From NCBI GenBank assembly GCA_937951875.1, contig CALGAN010000016.1, forward strand, positions 62,001 through 126,000: DNA of 64,000 bases, read 5' to 3'. The stretch's first letter is position 1. The number at the start of each line of letters is the position of its first letter. This document shows, piece by piece, positions 26,631 to 35,760 of this stretch. The notes under the pieces are model-generated. The model did not search any database and was not told where the DNA came from. It worked only from the letters and a program-made list of their open reading frames with translations. A program made the position numbers and the translations under genes. The stretch comes from an uncultured Alkalilimnicola sp. Its GTDB lineage: Bacteria > Pseudomonadota > Gammaproteobacteria > Nitrococcales > AK92.

Positions 26631-27986
26631 ATGACTCAAACGCTTACTTGCTTCAAGGCCTATGACATTCGCGGCCGTCTTCCGGACGAACTGAACGAGG
26701 ACGTGGCCTATCGCGTCGGTCGTGCCTATGCGGCTTACCTGAAGCCGAGCCGGGTGATCGTCGGCCATGACATCCGCTTGAGTAGCCCGGCCATCAGCGA
26801 GGCGGTGGCGCGCGGCTTGATGGACGGCGGCGCGGACGTCTACGACATCGGCGAGTGCGGTACCGAAGAGGTCTACTTCGCCACCTTCGATCAGGGCATG
26901 GACGGCGGCATCATGATCACCGCCAGCCATAACCCGAAGGATTACAACGGTATGAAGCTGGTGCGCGAGCAGTCCAAGCCGATCAGCGGCGACACGGGGC
27001 TGAAGGACATCCAGCAACTGGCCGAGCGCGGCGAGTTCGGCGCGGCGAGCCGGCGCGGCAGCTATCACACGTTGAGCCATATCGAACGCTACGTCGAGCA
27101 CCTGCTTGGCTACGTCGACGTCAAGGCGCTCAAGCCGCTCAAGATCGTGGTCAACGCCGGCAACGGCGGCGCCGGCCATGTGATCGACGCGCTGGAGCCG
27201 CGGCTGCCGTTCACCTTCGTCAAGGTCCATCACCAGCCGGATGGCAACTTCCCCAACGGCGTTCCCAATCCGCTGCTGGAGGAGAACCGCGCCGCCACCA
27301 TCGAGGCCATCCGCGCCAGCGGCGCCGATCTCGGCGTGGCCTGGGACGGCGATTTCGACCGTTGCTTCCTGTTCGATGCCCAGGGACGCTTCATCGAGGG
27401 CTACTACATCGTCGGCCTGCTGGCCGAAGCATTCTTGCGCAAGCATCCGGGCGCCAAGATCGTCCACGACCCGCGGCTGACCTGGAACACCATCGACATC
27501 GTCAAGCGCGGTGGTGGCGTACCGGTGCAGTCCAAGACCGGGCATGCCTTCATCAAGGAGCGCATGCGCAAGGAAGACGCCATCTACGGCGGCGAAATGA
27601 GCGCCCACCACTACTTCCGTGACTTCGCCTATTGCGATTCGGGCATGATCCCGTGGCTGCTGGTGACCGAGCTGGTGAGTCAGTCGGGTAAGTCGCTGGC
27701 GGAGCTGCTGGATGAGCGCATGAGCCTCTATCCCGCCTCGGGCGAGATCAATCGTAAGCTTGCCAACCCGCCAGCGGTGCTGGCGGCCGTGGAGGCGCAT
27801 TACCGGCCGCAGGCGCTCAGCGTCGACCACACCGACGGGCTGAGCATGGAATTCGACGGTTGGCGCTTCAATCTGCGCGCGTCCAACACCGAGCCGGTGG
27901 TGCGGCTGAACGTGGAGTCGCGCGGCGACGAGGCGCTGATGCGCGCCAAAACCGAGGAGCTGCTGGCGCGGCTGGACGCGCTGTAA
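26631..27986 (+). CDS. manB: Phosphomannomutase (CpsG/ManB type, possibly also phosphoglucomutase)
   Basis: Interconverts mannose 6-phosphate and mannose 1-phosphate, and in related bacteria also glucose phosphates, supplying GDP-mannose or UDP-glucose routes. The 451-residue protein has the four-domain mutase layout: a catalytic serine in MITASHNPKDYNGMK, metal-binding WDGDFDRCF, the sugar-recognition loop GGEMSAHHYFRD, and phosphate-binding RASNTEPVVRLN near the C terminus. The ATG at 26631 follows AGAGAG; the in-frame ATG at 26601 is less likely. It lies upstream of ugd, so both serve surface-polysaccharide precursors. The 284 bases before it contain a short inverted repeat at 26501-26516 and no clear promoter. 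Confidence 0.93.
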   Translation: MTQTLTCFKAYDIRGRLPDELNEDVAYRVGRAYAAYLKPSRVIVGHDIRLSSPAISEAVARGLMDGGADVYDIGECGTEEVYFATFDQGMDGGIMITASHNPKDYNGMKLVREQSKPISGDTGLKDIQQLAERGEFGAASRRGSYHTLSHIERYVEHLLGYVDVKALKPLKIVVNAGNGGAGHVIDALEPRLPFTFVKVHHQPDGNFPNGVPNPLLEENRAATIEAIRASGADLGVAWDGDFDRCFLFDAQGRFIEGYYIVGLLAEAFLRKHPGAKIVHDPRLTWNTIDIVKRGGGVPVQSKTGHAFIKERMRKEDAIYGGEMSAHHYFRDFAYCDSGMIPWLLVTELVSQSGKSLAELLDERMSLYPASGEINRKLANPPAVLAAVEAHYRPQALSVDHTDGLSMEFDGWRFNLRASNTEPVVRLNVESRGDEALMRAKTEELLARLDAL

Positions 27987-27987
27987 G

Positions 27988-28061
27988 GCAGTGAGCGGTC
28001 GCGGCGGTGCTGCTGCCACAAGGGCAACCGGGGCCGCACCGCCGCAAACCCCTTTCACTGC
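27988..28061 (+). promoter_or_regulatory. Nested inverted repeats between manB and ugd
   Basis: Outer arms GCAGTGA (27988-27994) and TCACTGC (28055-28061) enclose inner arms GCGGCGGTGC (28001-28010) and GCACCGCCGC (28036-28045). The inner loop can itself pair TGCC with GGCA. The structure starts two bases after the manB stop. It could be a terminator, an mRNA-stabilising element or part of the ugd leader. Confidence 0.5.
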
Positions 28062-28085
28062 AAATCATTGAGCGCCGGCTGCCTG

Positions 28086-28114
28086 CCAAATCCCGCGCTG
28101 CTTCTCGGATTTGG
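28086..28114 (+). promoter_or_regulatory. Eight-base inverted repeat upstream of ugd
   Basis: Arms CCAAATCC and GGATTTGG with a 13-base centre, 75 bases before the ugd start. It has the size and symmetry of a dimeric repressor site, but could also be a weak hairpin. No -35/-10 pair was found next to it. Confidence 0.3.
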
Positions 28115-28188
28115 GGCGGCGCTAGTATTACCGTTCCCCTCTTGCGCGTTAGCATTAAATCTTTTCGCTTTCCGAACGAGATCTGGGA

Positions 28189-29565
28189 ATGAAAATCACT
28201 ATCTTTGGTACCGGCTACGTCGGGCTCGTTACCGGCGCCTGTTTCGCCGAAATGGGCAACGATGTCGTCTGCATGGACGTGGATGCGGGCAAGATCGCCC
28301 GCCTGAACCAGGGTGAGATACCGATTTTCGAGCCTGGGCTCGAAGACCTGGTGAAGCGGAACCACGCCGACGGCCGTCTGCGCTTCACCACCGATCCGGA
28401 CGAGGCGGTGGCGCATGGCGTCTTCCAGTTCATCGCCGTGGGTACGCCGCCGGACGAGGACGGTTCGGCCGACCTACGCTATGTGTTGGCCGTGGCGCGA
28501 ACCATCGCCGAGCGTATGAACGACTACAAAGTGGTGGTCGACAAGTCCACCGTACCGGTCGGCACCGCCGACAAAGTGCGGGAGCAGATCGAGACGGTGC
28601 TGCGGGAGCGCGGTGTGGCGCTGAAGTTCGACGTGGTGTCCAACCCCGAATTCCTGAAGGAGGGGGCGGCGGTCGACGATTTCATGAAGCCCGACCGCAT
28701 CATCATCGGCACCAACAATCCGCGCCCGGCCGAGCTGCTGCGGGCCTTGTACGCACCGTTCAACCGCAACCACGACCGGCTGATCACCATGGATGTGCGT
28801 TCGGCGGAGCTGACCAAGTACGCCGCCAACGCCATGCTGGCGACCAAGATCAGCTTCATGAACGAGCTGGCCAATCTGGCCGAACGGCTGGGGGCGGATA
28901 TCGAGCAGGTGCGGCGCGGTATCGGCTCCGATCCGCGCATCGGCTACCACTTCATCTACCCGGGGTGCGGCTACGGCGGTTCTTGCTTCCCCAAGGACGT
29001 GCAGGCCCTCACCCGGACCGCGCTGGGCGTCGACTACGAGCCGCAGCTGCTGCAGGCGGTGGAGCGGGTCAACCAGCGTCAGAAGCAGGTGCTGTTCCGC
29101 AAGATCAGCGAGTACTTCGGCGATCTGCAAGGCCGCACCTTCGCCCTCTGGGGGCTGGCCTTCAAGCCCAATACCGACGACATGCGCGAGGCGCCCAGCC
29201 GTACCCTGATGGAAGCGCTGTGGAAGGCCGGAGCCCGGGTGCGGGCCTACGACCCCGAGGCGATGAACGAATGCCGTCGGATCTATGGTGACCGTCCCGA
29301 CCTGACCTTGTGCTCGAGCCCCGCGGCGGCGCTGGAGCAGGCCGATGCGCTGGTGATCTGCACCGAGTGGCAGCTGTTCCGCAGCCCGGATTTCGACCTG
29401 ATTCGCGCGAGCCTCAAGCAGCCGGTGATCTTCGATGGCCGCAACCTCTACGATCCGGTGCTGGTGGCGGCGCACGGGCTGCGGTATTTCGCCATCGGCC
29501 GGCCGGTGGTGGAGCCGGAGGCCGCCGCGGCGGCGCGGCTGGCGGAGAACATCCCGCTCATCTAG
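28189..29565 (+). CDS. ugd: UDP-glucose 6-dehydrogenase
   Basis: Oxidises UDP-glucose to UDP-glucuronate with two NAD+, giving uronic acid for the capsule or other surface polymers. The 458 residues show the N-terminal Rossmann motif FGTGYVGLVTG, the central helices, the catalytic cysteine in GYGGSCFPKD (about residue 265), and the C-terminal UDP-binding domain with LWGLAFKPNTDDMREAPS. The ATG is preceded by GGGA. Downstream it converges with the four-helix-bundle gene. Paired with manB and the sat/cysC genes, it suggests an acidic polymer. Confidence 0.97.
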   Translation: MKITIFGTGYVGLVTGACFAEMGNDVVCMDVDAGKIARLNQGEIPIFEPGLEDLVKRNHADGRLRFTTDPDEAVAHGVFQFIAVGTPPDEDGSADLRYVLAVARTIAERMNDYKVVVDKSTVPVGTADKVREQIETVLRERGVALKFDVVSNPEFLKEGAAVDDFMKPDRIIIGTNNPRPAELLRALYAPFNRNHDRLITMDVRSAELTKYAANAMLATKISFMNELANLAERLGADIEQVRRGIGSDPRIGYHFIYPGCGYGGSCFPKDVQALTRTALGVDYEPQLLQAVERVNQRQKQVLFRKISEYFGDLQGRTFALWGLAFKPNTDDMREAPSRTLMEALWKAGARVRAYDPEAMNECRRIYGDRPDLTLCSSPAAALEQADALVICTEWQLFRSPDFDLIRASLKQPVIFDGRNLYDPVLVAAHGLRYFAIGRPVVEPEAAAAARLAENIPLI

Positions 29566-29566
29566 T

Positions 29567-29587
29567 GGGCGGGGGCCGGGGCCGCCC
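29567..29587. terminator. Candidate hairpin between convergent genes
   Basis: Arms GGGCGG and CCGCCC, with a G-rich centre, fill the 23 bases between the stops of ugd (plus) and the four-helix-bundle gene (minus). It could serve both strands. No T run, and GC-rich sequence makes short arms likely by chance. Confidence 0.3.
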
Positions 29588-29588
29588 G

Positions 29589-30023
29589 CTATTGGGCTGG
29601 CCCCGGATCGAGCGGTGTGCCGGCGGGCGCGAGCGACGGCGGCTCGCTCCCGGACAGCCGCTGGGCCGATCGCGCCATCGCCGCCAGCATCTTCCCCAGC
29701 GAGGCGCAGGCGTCGCGCAGCTCGCGGTATTCGTGCTCGTCGAGGTAGCCGCAGGCGCGGGCGGTTTCCAGCCAATGCAGGGTTTCCGCCAGCTCGGCGT
29801 CGACCTCGGTCAGTCGGCTGACGAACTCGACATCGTCGGCGCGTATCGCCCAGGCGTGGCTGAGCCGCGCGCCGATGTCGCGGGCGGCGCGCAGGATGCG
29901 ACTGGTGAGCGCCGTGACCTCCTCGGCCGGCCAGCGGCGGCTGCATTGGTAGATCCGTTGCTGGAGCGCGAACGCCTGGCGGTAGGCCTTGATTTCGAGG
30001 TAGTTGCGAACGAGCGCCGTCAT
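29589..30023 (-). CDS. Four-helix-bundle protein (23S rRNA intervening-sequence protein family)
   Basis: A 144-residue, almost wholly helical protein. It has the family pattern: LEIKAYRQAFALQQRIYQ at the start, a middle helix around LRAARDIGARLSHA, then LTEVDAELAETLHWLETARA and GYLDEHEYRELRDACASLGK. Relatives are encoded inside 23S rRNA intervening sequences or as free genes, and form pentamers of unknown function. Here it is a stand-alone gene between ugd and miaB, divergent from miaB. The last 25 residues are Pro/Ser/Gly-rich. Confidence 0.8.
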   Translation of the reverse strand: MTALVRNYLEIKAYRQAFALQQRIYQCSRRWPAEEVTALTSRILRAARDIGARLSHAWAIRADDVEFVSRLTEVDAELAETLHWLETARACGYLDEHEYRELRDACASLGKMLAAMARSAQRLSGSEPPSLAPAGTPLDPGPAQ

Positions 30024-30236
30024 GCAACCTCCGAGCCCAATCGTTGCTTGTTGCGGATGTCGCGTCCGGCGCCGCCCGGTGTCGTGCCTCGACCGGTCGG
30101 CGCGCAGCTTCCCATGGAATAGAGGTGACCGACTCGCGCCTCAAGGGACGGCGACTGCGCTATGCTCGATATTCGGTCGGGAGGATGCCCTTGCCGTCGC
30201 CTCGGCGCCATACCTATCTTCCCGTGATACGAGCCA

Positions 30237-30265
30237 TTTACCCGGTGAGCCGGCGGCGCTATGCT
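30237..30265 (+). promoter_or_regulatory. Candidate sigma-70 promoter for miaB
   Basis: TTTACC at 30237-30242 and TATGCT at 30260-30265 with a 17-base spacer, each four of six matches to consensus. The expected start of transcription would lie about 30 bases before the miaB ATG. The other 240 bases of this divergent gap show nothing clear. Confidence 0.4.
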
Positions 30266-30299
30266 TGGCCCCCTTTCCGGTCCGATCGTAACTTTGTCA

Positions 30300-31661
30300 A
30301 TGGCCAAGAAGGTTTACGTCAAGACTCACGGTTGCCAGATGAACGAGTACGATTCCGCCAAGATGGCGGATCTGCTCGCCGCGGAGCGTGGGTTCGAGCG
30401 GGTGGACGACCCCGAGCAGGCGGACGTCATCCTCCTCAACACTTGCTCCATCCGTGAGAAAGCGCAGGAGAAGGTGTTCTCCCAGCTCGGCCAGTGGCGC
30501 CTGCTCAAGGAGCGGAAGCCGGATCTGATCATCGGCGTTGGCGGCTGCGTCGCCAGCCAGGAGGGCGAGGCGCTGGTCAAGCGCGCGCCGTTCGTGGATC
30601 TGGTGTTCGGGCCGCAGACCCTGCACCGCCTGCCGGAGATGTACGATGCCGCGTTGGCGAGCCGCCGGCCGCAGGTAGACGTGGCCTTTCCCGAGATCGA
30701 GAAGTTCGATCGCCTGCCGGAGCCGCGCGCCGAGGGGCCGACGGCGTTCGTGTCGATCATGGAAGGTTGCAGCAAGTACTGCACCTTCTGCGTGGTGCCT
30801 TATACCCGCGGCGAGGAGGTCAGCCGGCCGCTGGACGACGTGCTGGCGGAGATCGTGCAGCTGGCCGAGCAGGGCGTGCGCGAGGTGAACCTGCTGGGAC
30901 AGAACGTCAACGCCTACCGCGGGCCGATGCATGACGGCGGCCATGCCGATCTGGCGCTGCTGATCAACTACATCGCCGCCATCGACGGCATCGAGCGCAT
31001 CCGCTATACCACGTCGCATCCGGCCGAGTTCTCCGATGCGCTGATCCAGGCCTACGCCGAAGTCCCGAAGCTGGTCGATCACCTGCACCTGCCGGTGCAG
31101 AGCGGTTCCGACCGCATCCTGCGGATGATGAAGCGCGGCTACACCGCCGCCGAGTACGAGGACAAGATCCGCCGTCTGCGCGAGATCCGGCCCAACATCA
31201 GCATCTCCTCCGACTTCATCGTCGGCTTCCCCACCGAAACCGACGAGGATTTCCAGGCGACCATGGCGCTGATCGAGCGGGTGGGCTTCGATCAATCGTT
31301 CTCTTTCATCTACAGCCCGCGTCCGGGCACGCCGGCGGCGCAGCTGGTGGACAACGTCGGCCACGAGGTGAAATCGCAGCGGCTGCAGCAGTTGCAGGCC
31401 GCCATCAACGCCAACGCCCAGCGCATCAGCCAGGCCATGGTGGGTACGGTGCAGACCGTGCTGGTCGACAAGCCCTCGCGCAAGGATCCGCGCCAGCTGT
31501 CCGGCCGTACCGAGAACAACCGCGTGGTGAATTTCGACGGCCACCCGCGCTTGATCGGCCAGTTCGTTCAGGTGCGGATCACCGAGGCCCTGCCCAATTC
31601 GCTGCGCGGCGAAGTGGTGACGGCCGATCTCTCCGAGTCGCCCAACGCCATCCTTGCATGA
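30300..31661 (+). CDS. miaB: tRNA-2-methylthio-N6-isopentenyladenosine synthase MiaB
   Basis: Radical-SAM methylthiotransferase that adds the 2-methylthio group to isopentenyl-A37 of tRNAs reading U-starting codons. N-terminal UPF0004 cysteines are in THGCQMNEYD, NTCSIRE and GGCVASQ and bind one Fe-S cluster. The radical-SAM cluster is CSKYCTFCVVPYTRG near residue 158, and a TRAM RNA-binding domain ends the protein. The ATG at 30300 gives 453 residues, close to the family length; an in-frame ATG at 30261 would add 13 residues. It starts the conserved miaB-phoH-ybeY-corC-lnt run. Confidence 0.97.
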   Translation: MAKKVYVKTHGCQMNEYDSAKMADLLAAERGFERVDDPEQADVILLNTCSIREKAQEKVFSQLGQWRLLKERKPDLIIGVGGCVASQEGEALVKRAPFVDLVFGPQTLHRLPEMYDAALASRRPQVDVAFPEIEKFDRLPEPRAEGPTAFVSIMEGCSKYCTFCVVPYTRGEEVSRPLDDVLAEIVQLAEQGVREVNLLGQNVNAYRGPMHDGGHADLALLINYIAAIDGIERIRYTTSHPAEFSDALIQAYAEVPKLVDHLHLPVQSGSDRILRMMKRGYTAAEYEDKIRRLREIRPNISISSDFIVGFPTETDEDFQATMALIERVGFDQSFSFIYSPRPGTPAAQLVDNVGHEVKSQRLQQLQAAINANAQRISQAMVGTVQTVLVDKPSRKDPRQLSGRTENNRVVNFDGHPRLIGQFVQVRITEALPNSLRGEVVTADLSESPNAILA

Positions 31662-31676
31662 GGCTTGAGGAGCCAG

Positions 31677-32663
31677 TTGAAGCAGCAGCACCCTGAGTCC
31701 AAGGACTTTAGTCTGGAGCCCGCCGACAATCAGCGCCTGGCGCGCCTGAGCGGGCAGTTCGACGAGAATCTGCGTCAAGTCGAGCGCCGGCTGGGCGTGG
31801 AGATCAACAATCGCGGCCACCGCTTCCGGGTGATCGGCGAGCCCGACAAGGTCGACGCCGCCATCCACGTGCTCCGCGACCTGTACAAATCGGCCGAGCG
31901 TGAGGAGCTGACGCCGGAGCGGGTGCATCTGTTCCTGCAGGAGTCATATGTGCAGGCGCGGCGCCAGCAGCAGGCCGACGAGGCCTCCGACGAAGTGGTC
32001 ATCCAGACCCGGCGCGGCGAGATCCGCGGCCGCGGGCCCAACCAGAAGGCCTACCTGCGCGCCATCCGCGATCACGATCTGAGCTTCGGCATCGGCCCGG
32101 CCGGCACCGGCAAGACCTACCTCGCGGTGGCGGCGGCGGTGGAGGCGCTGGAGAGCGACCGCGTCAAGCGCATCGTGCTGGTGCGGCCAGCGGTGGAGGC
32201 GGGCGAGCGGCTCGGCTTCCTGCCCGGCGATCTGGCGCAGAAGGTCGATCCCTACCTGCGGCCGCTGTACGACGCGCTGTTCGAGATGCTCGGCTTCGAG
32301 CGGGTCGGCAAGCTGATCGAGCGCAACGTCATCGAGGTCGCGCCGCTGGCGTTCATGCGCGGGCGCACCCTGAACGGCTCCTTCATCATTCTCGACGAGG
32401 CGCAGAACACCACCGTCGAGCAGATGAAGATGTTCCTGACCCGCATCGGGTTCGGCTCCACGGCGGTGATCACCGGCGACGTCACCCAGGTCGACCTGCC
32501 GCACGGCAAGGCGTCGGGCCTGCGTGACGCCATCGAGGTGCTCAAGGACGTGGAGGGAGTGAGCTTCACCTTCTTCAATTCCGGCGACGTGGTCCGGCAT
32601 GCCCTGGTACAGCGCATCGTCCAGGCCTACGACCGGCGCAACCGGGGGCAGGCCGAGCCATGA
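31677..32663 (+). CDS. ybeZ: PhoH-like ATPase (YbeZ)
   Basis: P-loop ATPase that partners with YbeY in ribosome and RNA quality control. It has an N-terminal KH-like part, Walker A GPAGTGKTYLA near residue 136, the PhoH signature RPAVEAGERLGFLPGD, and Walker B FIILDEAQNTT. The TTG at 31677 is preferred because GAGGAG lies four bases before it; an in-frame TTG at 31665 is possible. It starts about 15 bases after miaB, and its stop overlaps the ybeY start by four bases, which implies coupled synthesis of the two partners. Confidence 0.94.
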   Translation: MKQQHPESKDFSLEPADNQRLARLSGQFDENLRQVERRLGVEINNRGHRFRVIGEPDKVDAAIHVLRDLYKSAEREELTPERVHLFLQESYVQARRQQQADEASDEVVIQTRRGEIRGRGPNQKAYLRAIRDHDLSFGIGPAGTGKTYLAVAAAVEALESDRVKRIVLVRPAVEAGERLGFLPGDLAQKVDPYLRPLYDALFEMLGFERVGKLIERNVIEVAPLAFMRGRTLNGSFIILDEAQNTTVEQMKMFLTRIGFGSTAVITGDVTQVDLPHGKASGLRDAIEVLKDVEGVSFTFFNSGDVVRHALVQRIVQAYDRRNRGQAEP

Positions 32664-33124
32664 GCGCGCAGCTGGAACTGGATCTGCAGATCGCCAGCGA
32701 CGCCCCGAATCTGCCGAGCGCCGACGCTGTCGAGCGCTGGGCGTTGGCGGCGCTGCGCGACGAGCGCGCCGAGGCCGAGCTGACCGTCCGCATCGTCGAC
32801 GAGGACGAGAGCCGTACGCTCAACCGCGACTACCGCGGCAAGGACAAGCCCACCAACGTGCTGTCGTTCCCGTTCGAGGCGCCGCCCGGCGTGCCTACCA
32901 CACTGTTGGGGGATCTGGTGATCTGCGCGCCGGTGGTGGCGGCGGAGGCGGCCGAGCAGGGCAAGCCGCTGACCGCTCACTGGGCGCACATGGTGGTGCA
33001 TGGCGTGCTCCACCTGCTGGGCTATGATCACATTGACGACGCGGATGCGGAAATCATGGAAGGATTGGAGGTCGAGATCCTTGCTGGCCTGGGAGTGCCG
33101 AATCCGTACGAGGAGCCGGTCTGA
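32660..33124 (+). CDS. ybeY: Endoribonuclease YbeY (16S rRNA maturation)
   Basis: Metal-dependent RNase for 16S rRNA 3'-end processing and late ribosome quality control. The 154 residues end with the family zinc site HMVVHGVLHLLGYDHIDD, whose three histidines follow the HxxxHxxxxxH spacing. Upstream are RTLNRDYRGKDKPTNVLSFP and LGDLVICAPVV, also characteristic. Its ATG overlaps the ybeZ stop. The gap to corC (180 bases) contains a six-base-arm hairpin at 33171-33185 and a TACACT that could be a -10 box. Confidence 0.96.
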   Translation: MSAQLELDLQIASDAPNLPSADAVERWALAALRDERAEAELTVRIVDEDESRTLNRDYRGKDKPTNVLSFPFEAPPGVPTTLLGDLVICAPVVAAEAAEQGKPLTAHWAHMVVHGVLHLLGYDHIDDADAEIMEGLEVEILAGLGVPNPYEEPV

Positions 33125-33304
33125 CGGCGAACTCTCGGCACGCCGTCCGGTCATAGTCCGCGTAGCGGGGGCGGCGCGACGCCGCGGTCAGCGGTCGTTC
33201 CATTCGCGCTGGCCGCCGGCCGGGGTGGTCGCAAGTCGGCGACCATCTGTACTACACTCGCCGTGGGCGTTTTGCCCGGCAAGCCAGGAGCGATTTTTTC
33301 CCGA

Positions 33305-34189
33305 ATGAGTGACGATCACCCTAGTCACAGTAGCAACCACCGCGGGTGGTTGGAGCGCATCGCCCACGTCCTCTCGGGCGGCGAGCCCAAGGACAAGGAA
33401 GACCTGCTCGAACTATTGCGCGACACCCAGCAGCGCGGCCTGCTCGAAGCCGACGCGCTGGCGATGATCGAAGGCGTGCTGCACGTTTCCGAGCTGCAGG
33501 CGCGCGACATCATGATCCCCCGCTCGCAGGTCGTGGTCCTGCCCAAGACCGACGATCCCCGTAATTGGCTTCCGGCCATCCTCGAACACGGCTTCTCCCG
33601 CTATCCGGTGGTCGGCGAGAGCCGCGACGACATCGTCGGCATCCTCATCGCCAAGGATCTGCTGCGCTATTTCAGCGCCGAGCCGGCCCAGTTCGACATG
33701 CAGCAGCTGCTGCGGCCGGCGCTGTTCATTCCCGAGAGCAAGCGCCTCAACGCCTTGCTCAAGCAGTTCCAGGACACCCGCACCCACATGGCGGTGGTGG
33801 TCGACGAGTACGGCGGACTGGCCGGCCTGGTGACCATGGAGGATGTCATCGAGCAGATCGTCGGCGAGATCGACGACGAGCACGACTTCGACGAGGACAC
33901 TTACATCCTCCGCCACGAGAACGGTCATTGCATCGTCAAGGCGCTGACCCCGATCGAGGACTTCAACGAGTACTTCGGTACCAAGCTGAGCGACGAGGAG
34001 TTCGACACCATTGGCGGCCTGGTGGCGCACGAGTTCGGGCATGTGCCGCGTCGCGGCGAGTCCGTGGTGATCGGTAATCTGCGCTTTCAGGTGATTCGCG
34101 CCGACAACCGGCGCATCCACCTGCTGATGGTGGCCGAGGCGGTCGAGTCCGGGGATGACGGCGTCGTTGCCGCCGGAAGCTCGCACTGA
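33305..34189 (+). CDS. corC: CorC/YbeX transporter-associated CBS-domain protein
   Basis: Cytoplasmic protein of the CorC/HlyC family, linked to magnesium and cobalt efflux and, in E. coli, to ribosome maturation. Two CBS domains cover about residues 65-185 (RDIMIPRSQVVVLPK, then HMAVVVDEYGGLAGLVTMED). The C-terminal CorC/HlyC domain follows (DEEFDTIGGLVAHEFGHVP, then LRFQVIRADNRRI). The ATG at 33305 gives 294 residues, the usual length; the longer in-frame start at 33263 is unlikely. The 3' end overlaps the lnt start by 35 bases. Confidence 0.95.
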   Translation: MSDDHPSHSSNHRGWLERIAHVLSGGEPKDKEDLLELLRDTQQRGLLEADALAMIEGVLHVSELQARDIMIPRSQVVVLPKTDDPRNWLPAILEHGFSRYPVVGESRDDIVGILIAKDLLRYFSAEPAQFDMQQLLRPALFIPESKRLNALLKQFQDTRTHMAVVVDEYGGLAGLVTMEDVIEQIVGEIDDEHDFDEDTYILRHENGHCIVKALTPIEDFNEYFGTKLSDEEFDTIGGLVAHEFGHVPRRGESVVIGNLRFQVIRADNRRIHLLMVAEAVESGDDGVVAAGSSH

Positions 34190-35714
34190 TCGGTCGCTGC
34201 CGTCCGCCCAGCGGCTGCTGGGCGGGCGCGCCGCGCCCGTGCTGGCGCTGCTGGCCGGCGCCGCCACGCCGCTGGCCTTCGCGCCGGTCGGCTGGGCCTG
34301 GCTGGCGGTGCTGTGTCCGGCGCTGCTGTTCGCCATCGCCGCCGTCGCGCCGCACCGCACCGCGCTCTGGGCCGGCTGGCTGTATGGCCTGGGCTTCTAC
34401 GGCGTGGGCGTGTCCTGGGTCTACATCAGCATCGGCCGCTACGGCGCCAGCGGGCCGCTGCTGGCGGTGCTGTTCACCGTCGCTCTCGCCGCCGCGCTGG
34501 CGCTGTTCTTCTGGCTGGCGGTGTACGGCGCGCGCCGGCTGCGCTCCGGCGACGACTTCCTCACTCTGGCGCTGGCGTTCCCGGCGCTGTGGCTGCTGCT
34601 GGAATGGGTGCGGACCTGGTTCCTCACCGGTTTCCCCTGGCTGCTGCTCGGCTACTCCCAGACCGACACCCCGTTGGCCGGCCTGGCGCCCCTGGTGGGC
34701 GTGCTCGGTATCAGCGCGGTGCTGGTGTCACTGGCCGGCCTGCTGGCGTGGACCCTGCTGCGGCCGAGCCTGCGCCGGCTGGCGCTGTTCGCCGCCGCGG
34801 CCACGCTGGCGCTGGGTGGCGGCGCGCTGGCCGGGCGGGTGGAGTGGACCGAGCCCTCAGGCCGGCCGCTGTCGGTAGCGCTGCTGCAGGGCAATATCGC
34901 TCAGGATCTCAAGTGGAGCCCCGAGTGGCGCGATCGTACCCTGGAGCGTTACTGGGCGCTGAACGCCCGCCATTGGGGCGCGGACATCATCGTTTGGCCG
35001 GAAGCGGCGGTGCCGACTTGGTACCACGAGGTGGCCGCCAACTACCTGGCCGATCTGGCGGCGATCGGCGCCGAGCGGGGCAGCGAGCTGATCATCGGCA
35101 TCCCGTACTTCGATCCCGCCAGCTACCGCGCCTATAACAGCATCATCAGCGTAGGCCGTGAGCCGGGCGTCTATCACAAGCGGCACCTGGTGCCGTTCGG
35201 CGAGTACGTGCCGCTGCGCGATCTGCTCGGCCGCGCACTGGACATCCTTGGCGCGCCGATGTCGGATTTCGCCGCCGGCGTCGAGGTCCGGCCGCTGCGC
35301 GCGGCCGGGCACCTGATCGGCGCCTCGATCTGCTACGAAGCGGTGTTCGGCCCGGAAATCGCCGAGGCGCTGCCGGCCGCGGAGTTGCTGGTCAATATCA
35401 GCAACGACGCCTGGTTCGGCGATTCGCTGGCGCCACATCAGCACCTGCAGATGGTGCGCATGCGCGCGCTCGAGACCGGTCGCGATGTCATGCGTGCCAC
35501 CAACACCGGCATCACCGCCATGATCGACCACCGCGGCCGCATCGTCGCCCGCGCGCCGCAGTTCGAAGAGGCTACCCTGGCGACCCAGGCCCAGCCGCGC
35601 CGCGGCGCCACCCCCTACGTGCGCTGGCTCGACGGGCCGGTGCTCGGCCTGTTGGCGCTGACGCTCGCCGCGCTAGCGTGGCGGCGGGCGAGGGAAGCGC
35701 GCCGCCGCGGCTGA
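34155..35714 (+). CDS. lnt: Apolipoprotein N-acyltransferase
   Basis: Inner-membrane enzyme that adds the third acyl chain to lipoproteins. The N-terminal 220 residues form several membrane helices; a periplasmic nitrilase-fold domain follows. The catalytic triad is visible: Glu in WPEAAVPTW (about 282), Lys in YHKRHLVPFGEY (about 340) and Cys in GASICYEAVF (about 394). One more membrane helix lies near the C terminus. The 519 residues fit the family. The start overlaps corC by 35 bases, the widest overlap in this operon; a downstream start is possible but would trim the first helix region. Confidence 0.95.
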   Translation: MTASLPPEARTDRSLPSAQRLLGGRAAPVLALLAGAATPLAFAPVGWAWLAVLCPALLFAIAAVAPHRTALWAGWLYGLGFYGVGVSWVYISIGRYGASGPLLAVLFTVALAAALALFFWLAVYGARRLRSGDDFLTLALAFPALWLLLEWVRTWFLTGFPWLLLGYSQTDTPLAGLAPLVGVLGISAVLVSLAGLLAWTLLRPSLRRLALFAAAATLALGGGALAGRVEWTEPSGRPLSVALLQGNIAQDLKWSPEWRDRTLERYWALNARHWGADIIVWPEAAVPTWYHEVAANYLADLAAIGAERGSELIIGIPYFDPASYRAYNSIISVGREPGVYHKRHLVPFGEYVPLRDLLGRALDILGAPMSDFAAGVEVRPLRAAGHLIGASICYEAVFGPEIAEALPAAELLVNISNDAWFGDSLAPHQHLQMVRMRALETGRDVMRATNTGITAMIDHRGRIVARAPQFEEATLATQAQPRRGATPYVRWLDGPVLGLLALTLAALAWRRAREARRRG

Positions 35715-35760
35715 CCCATAGCGTGCGGCGCGGTCGGGATCGATCGTTTCGCCACGGCCC

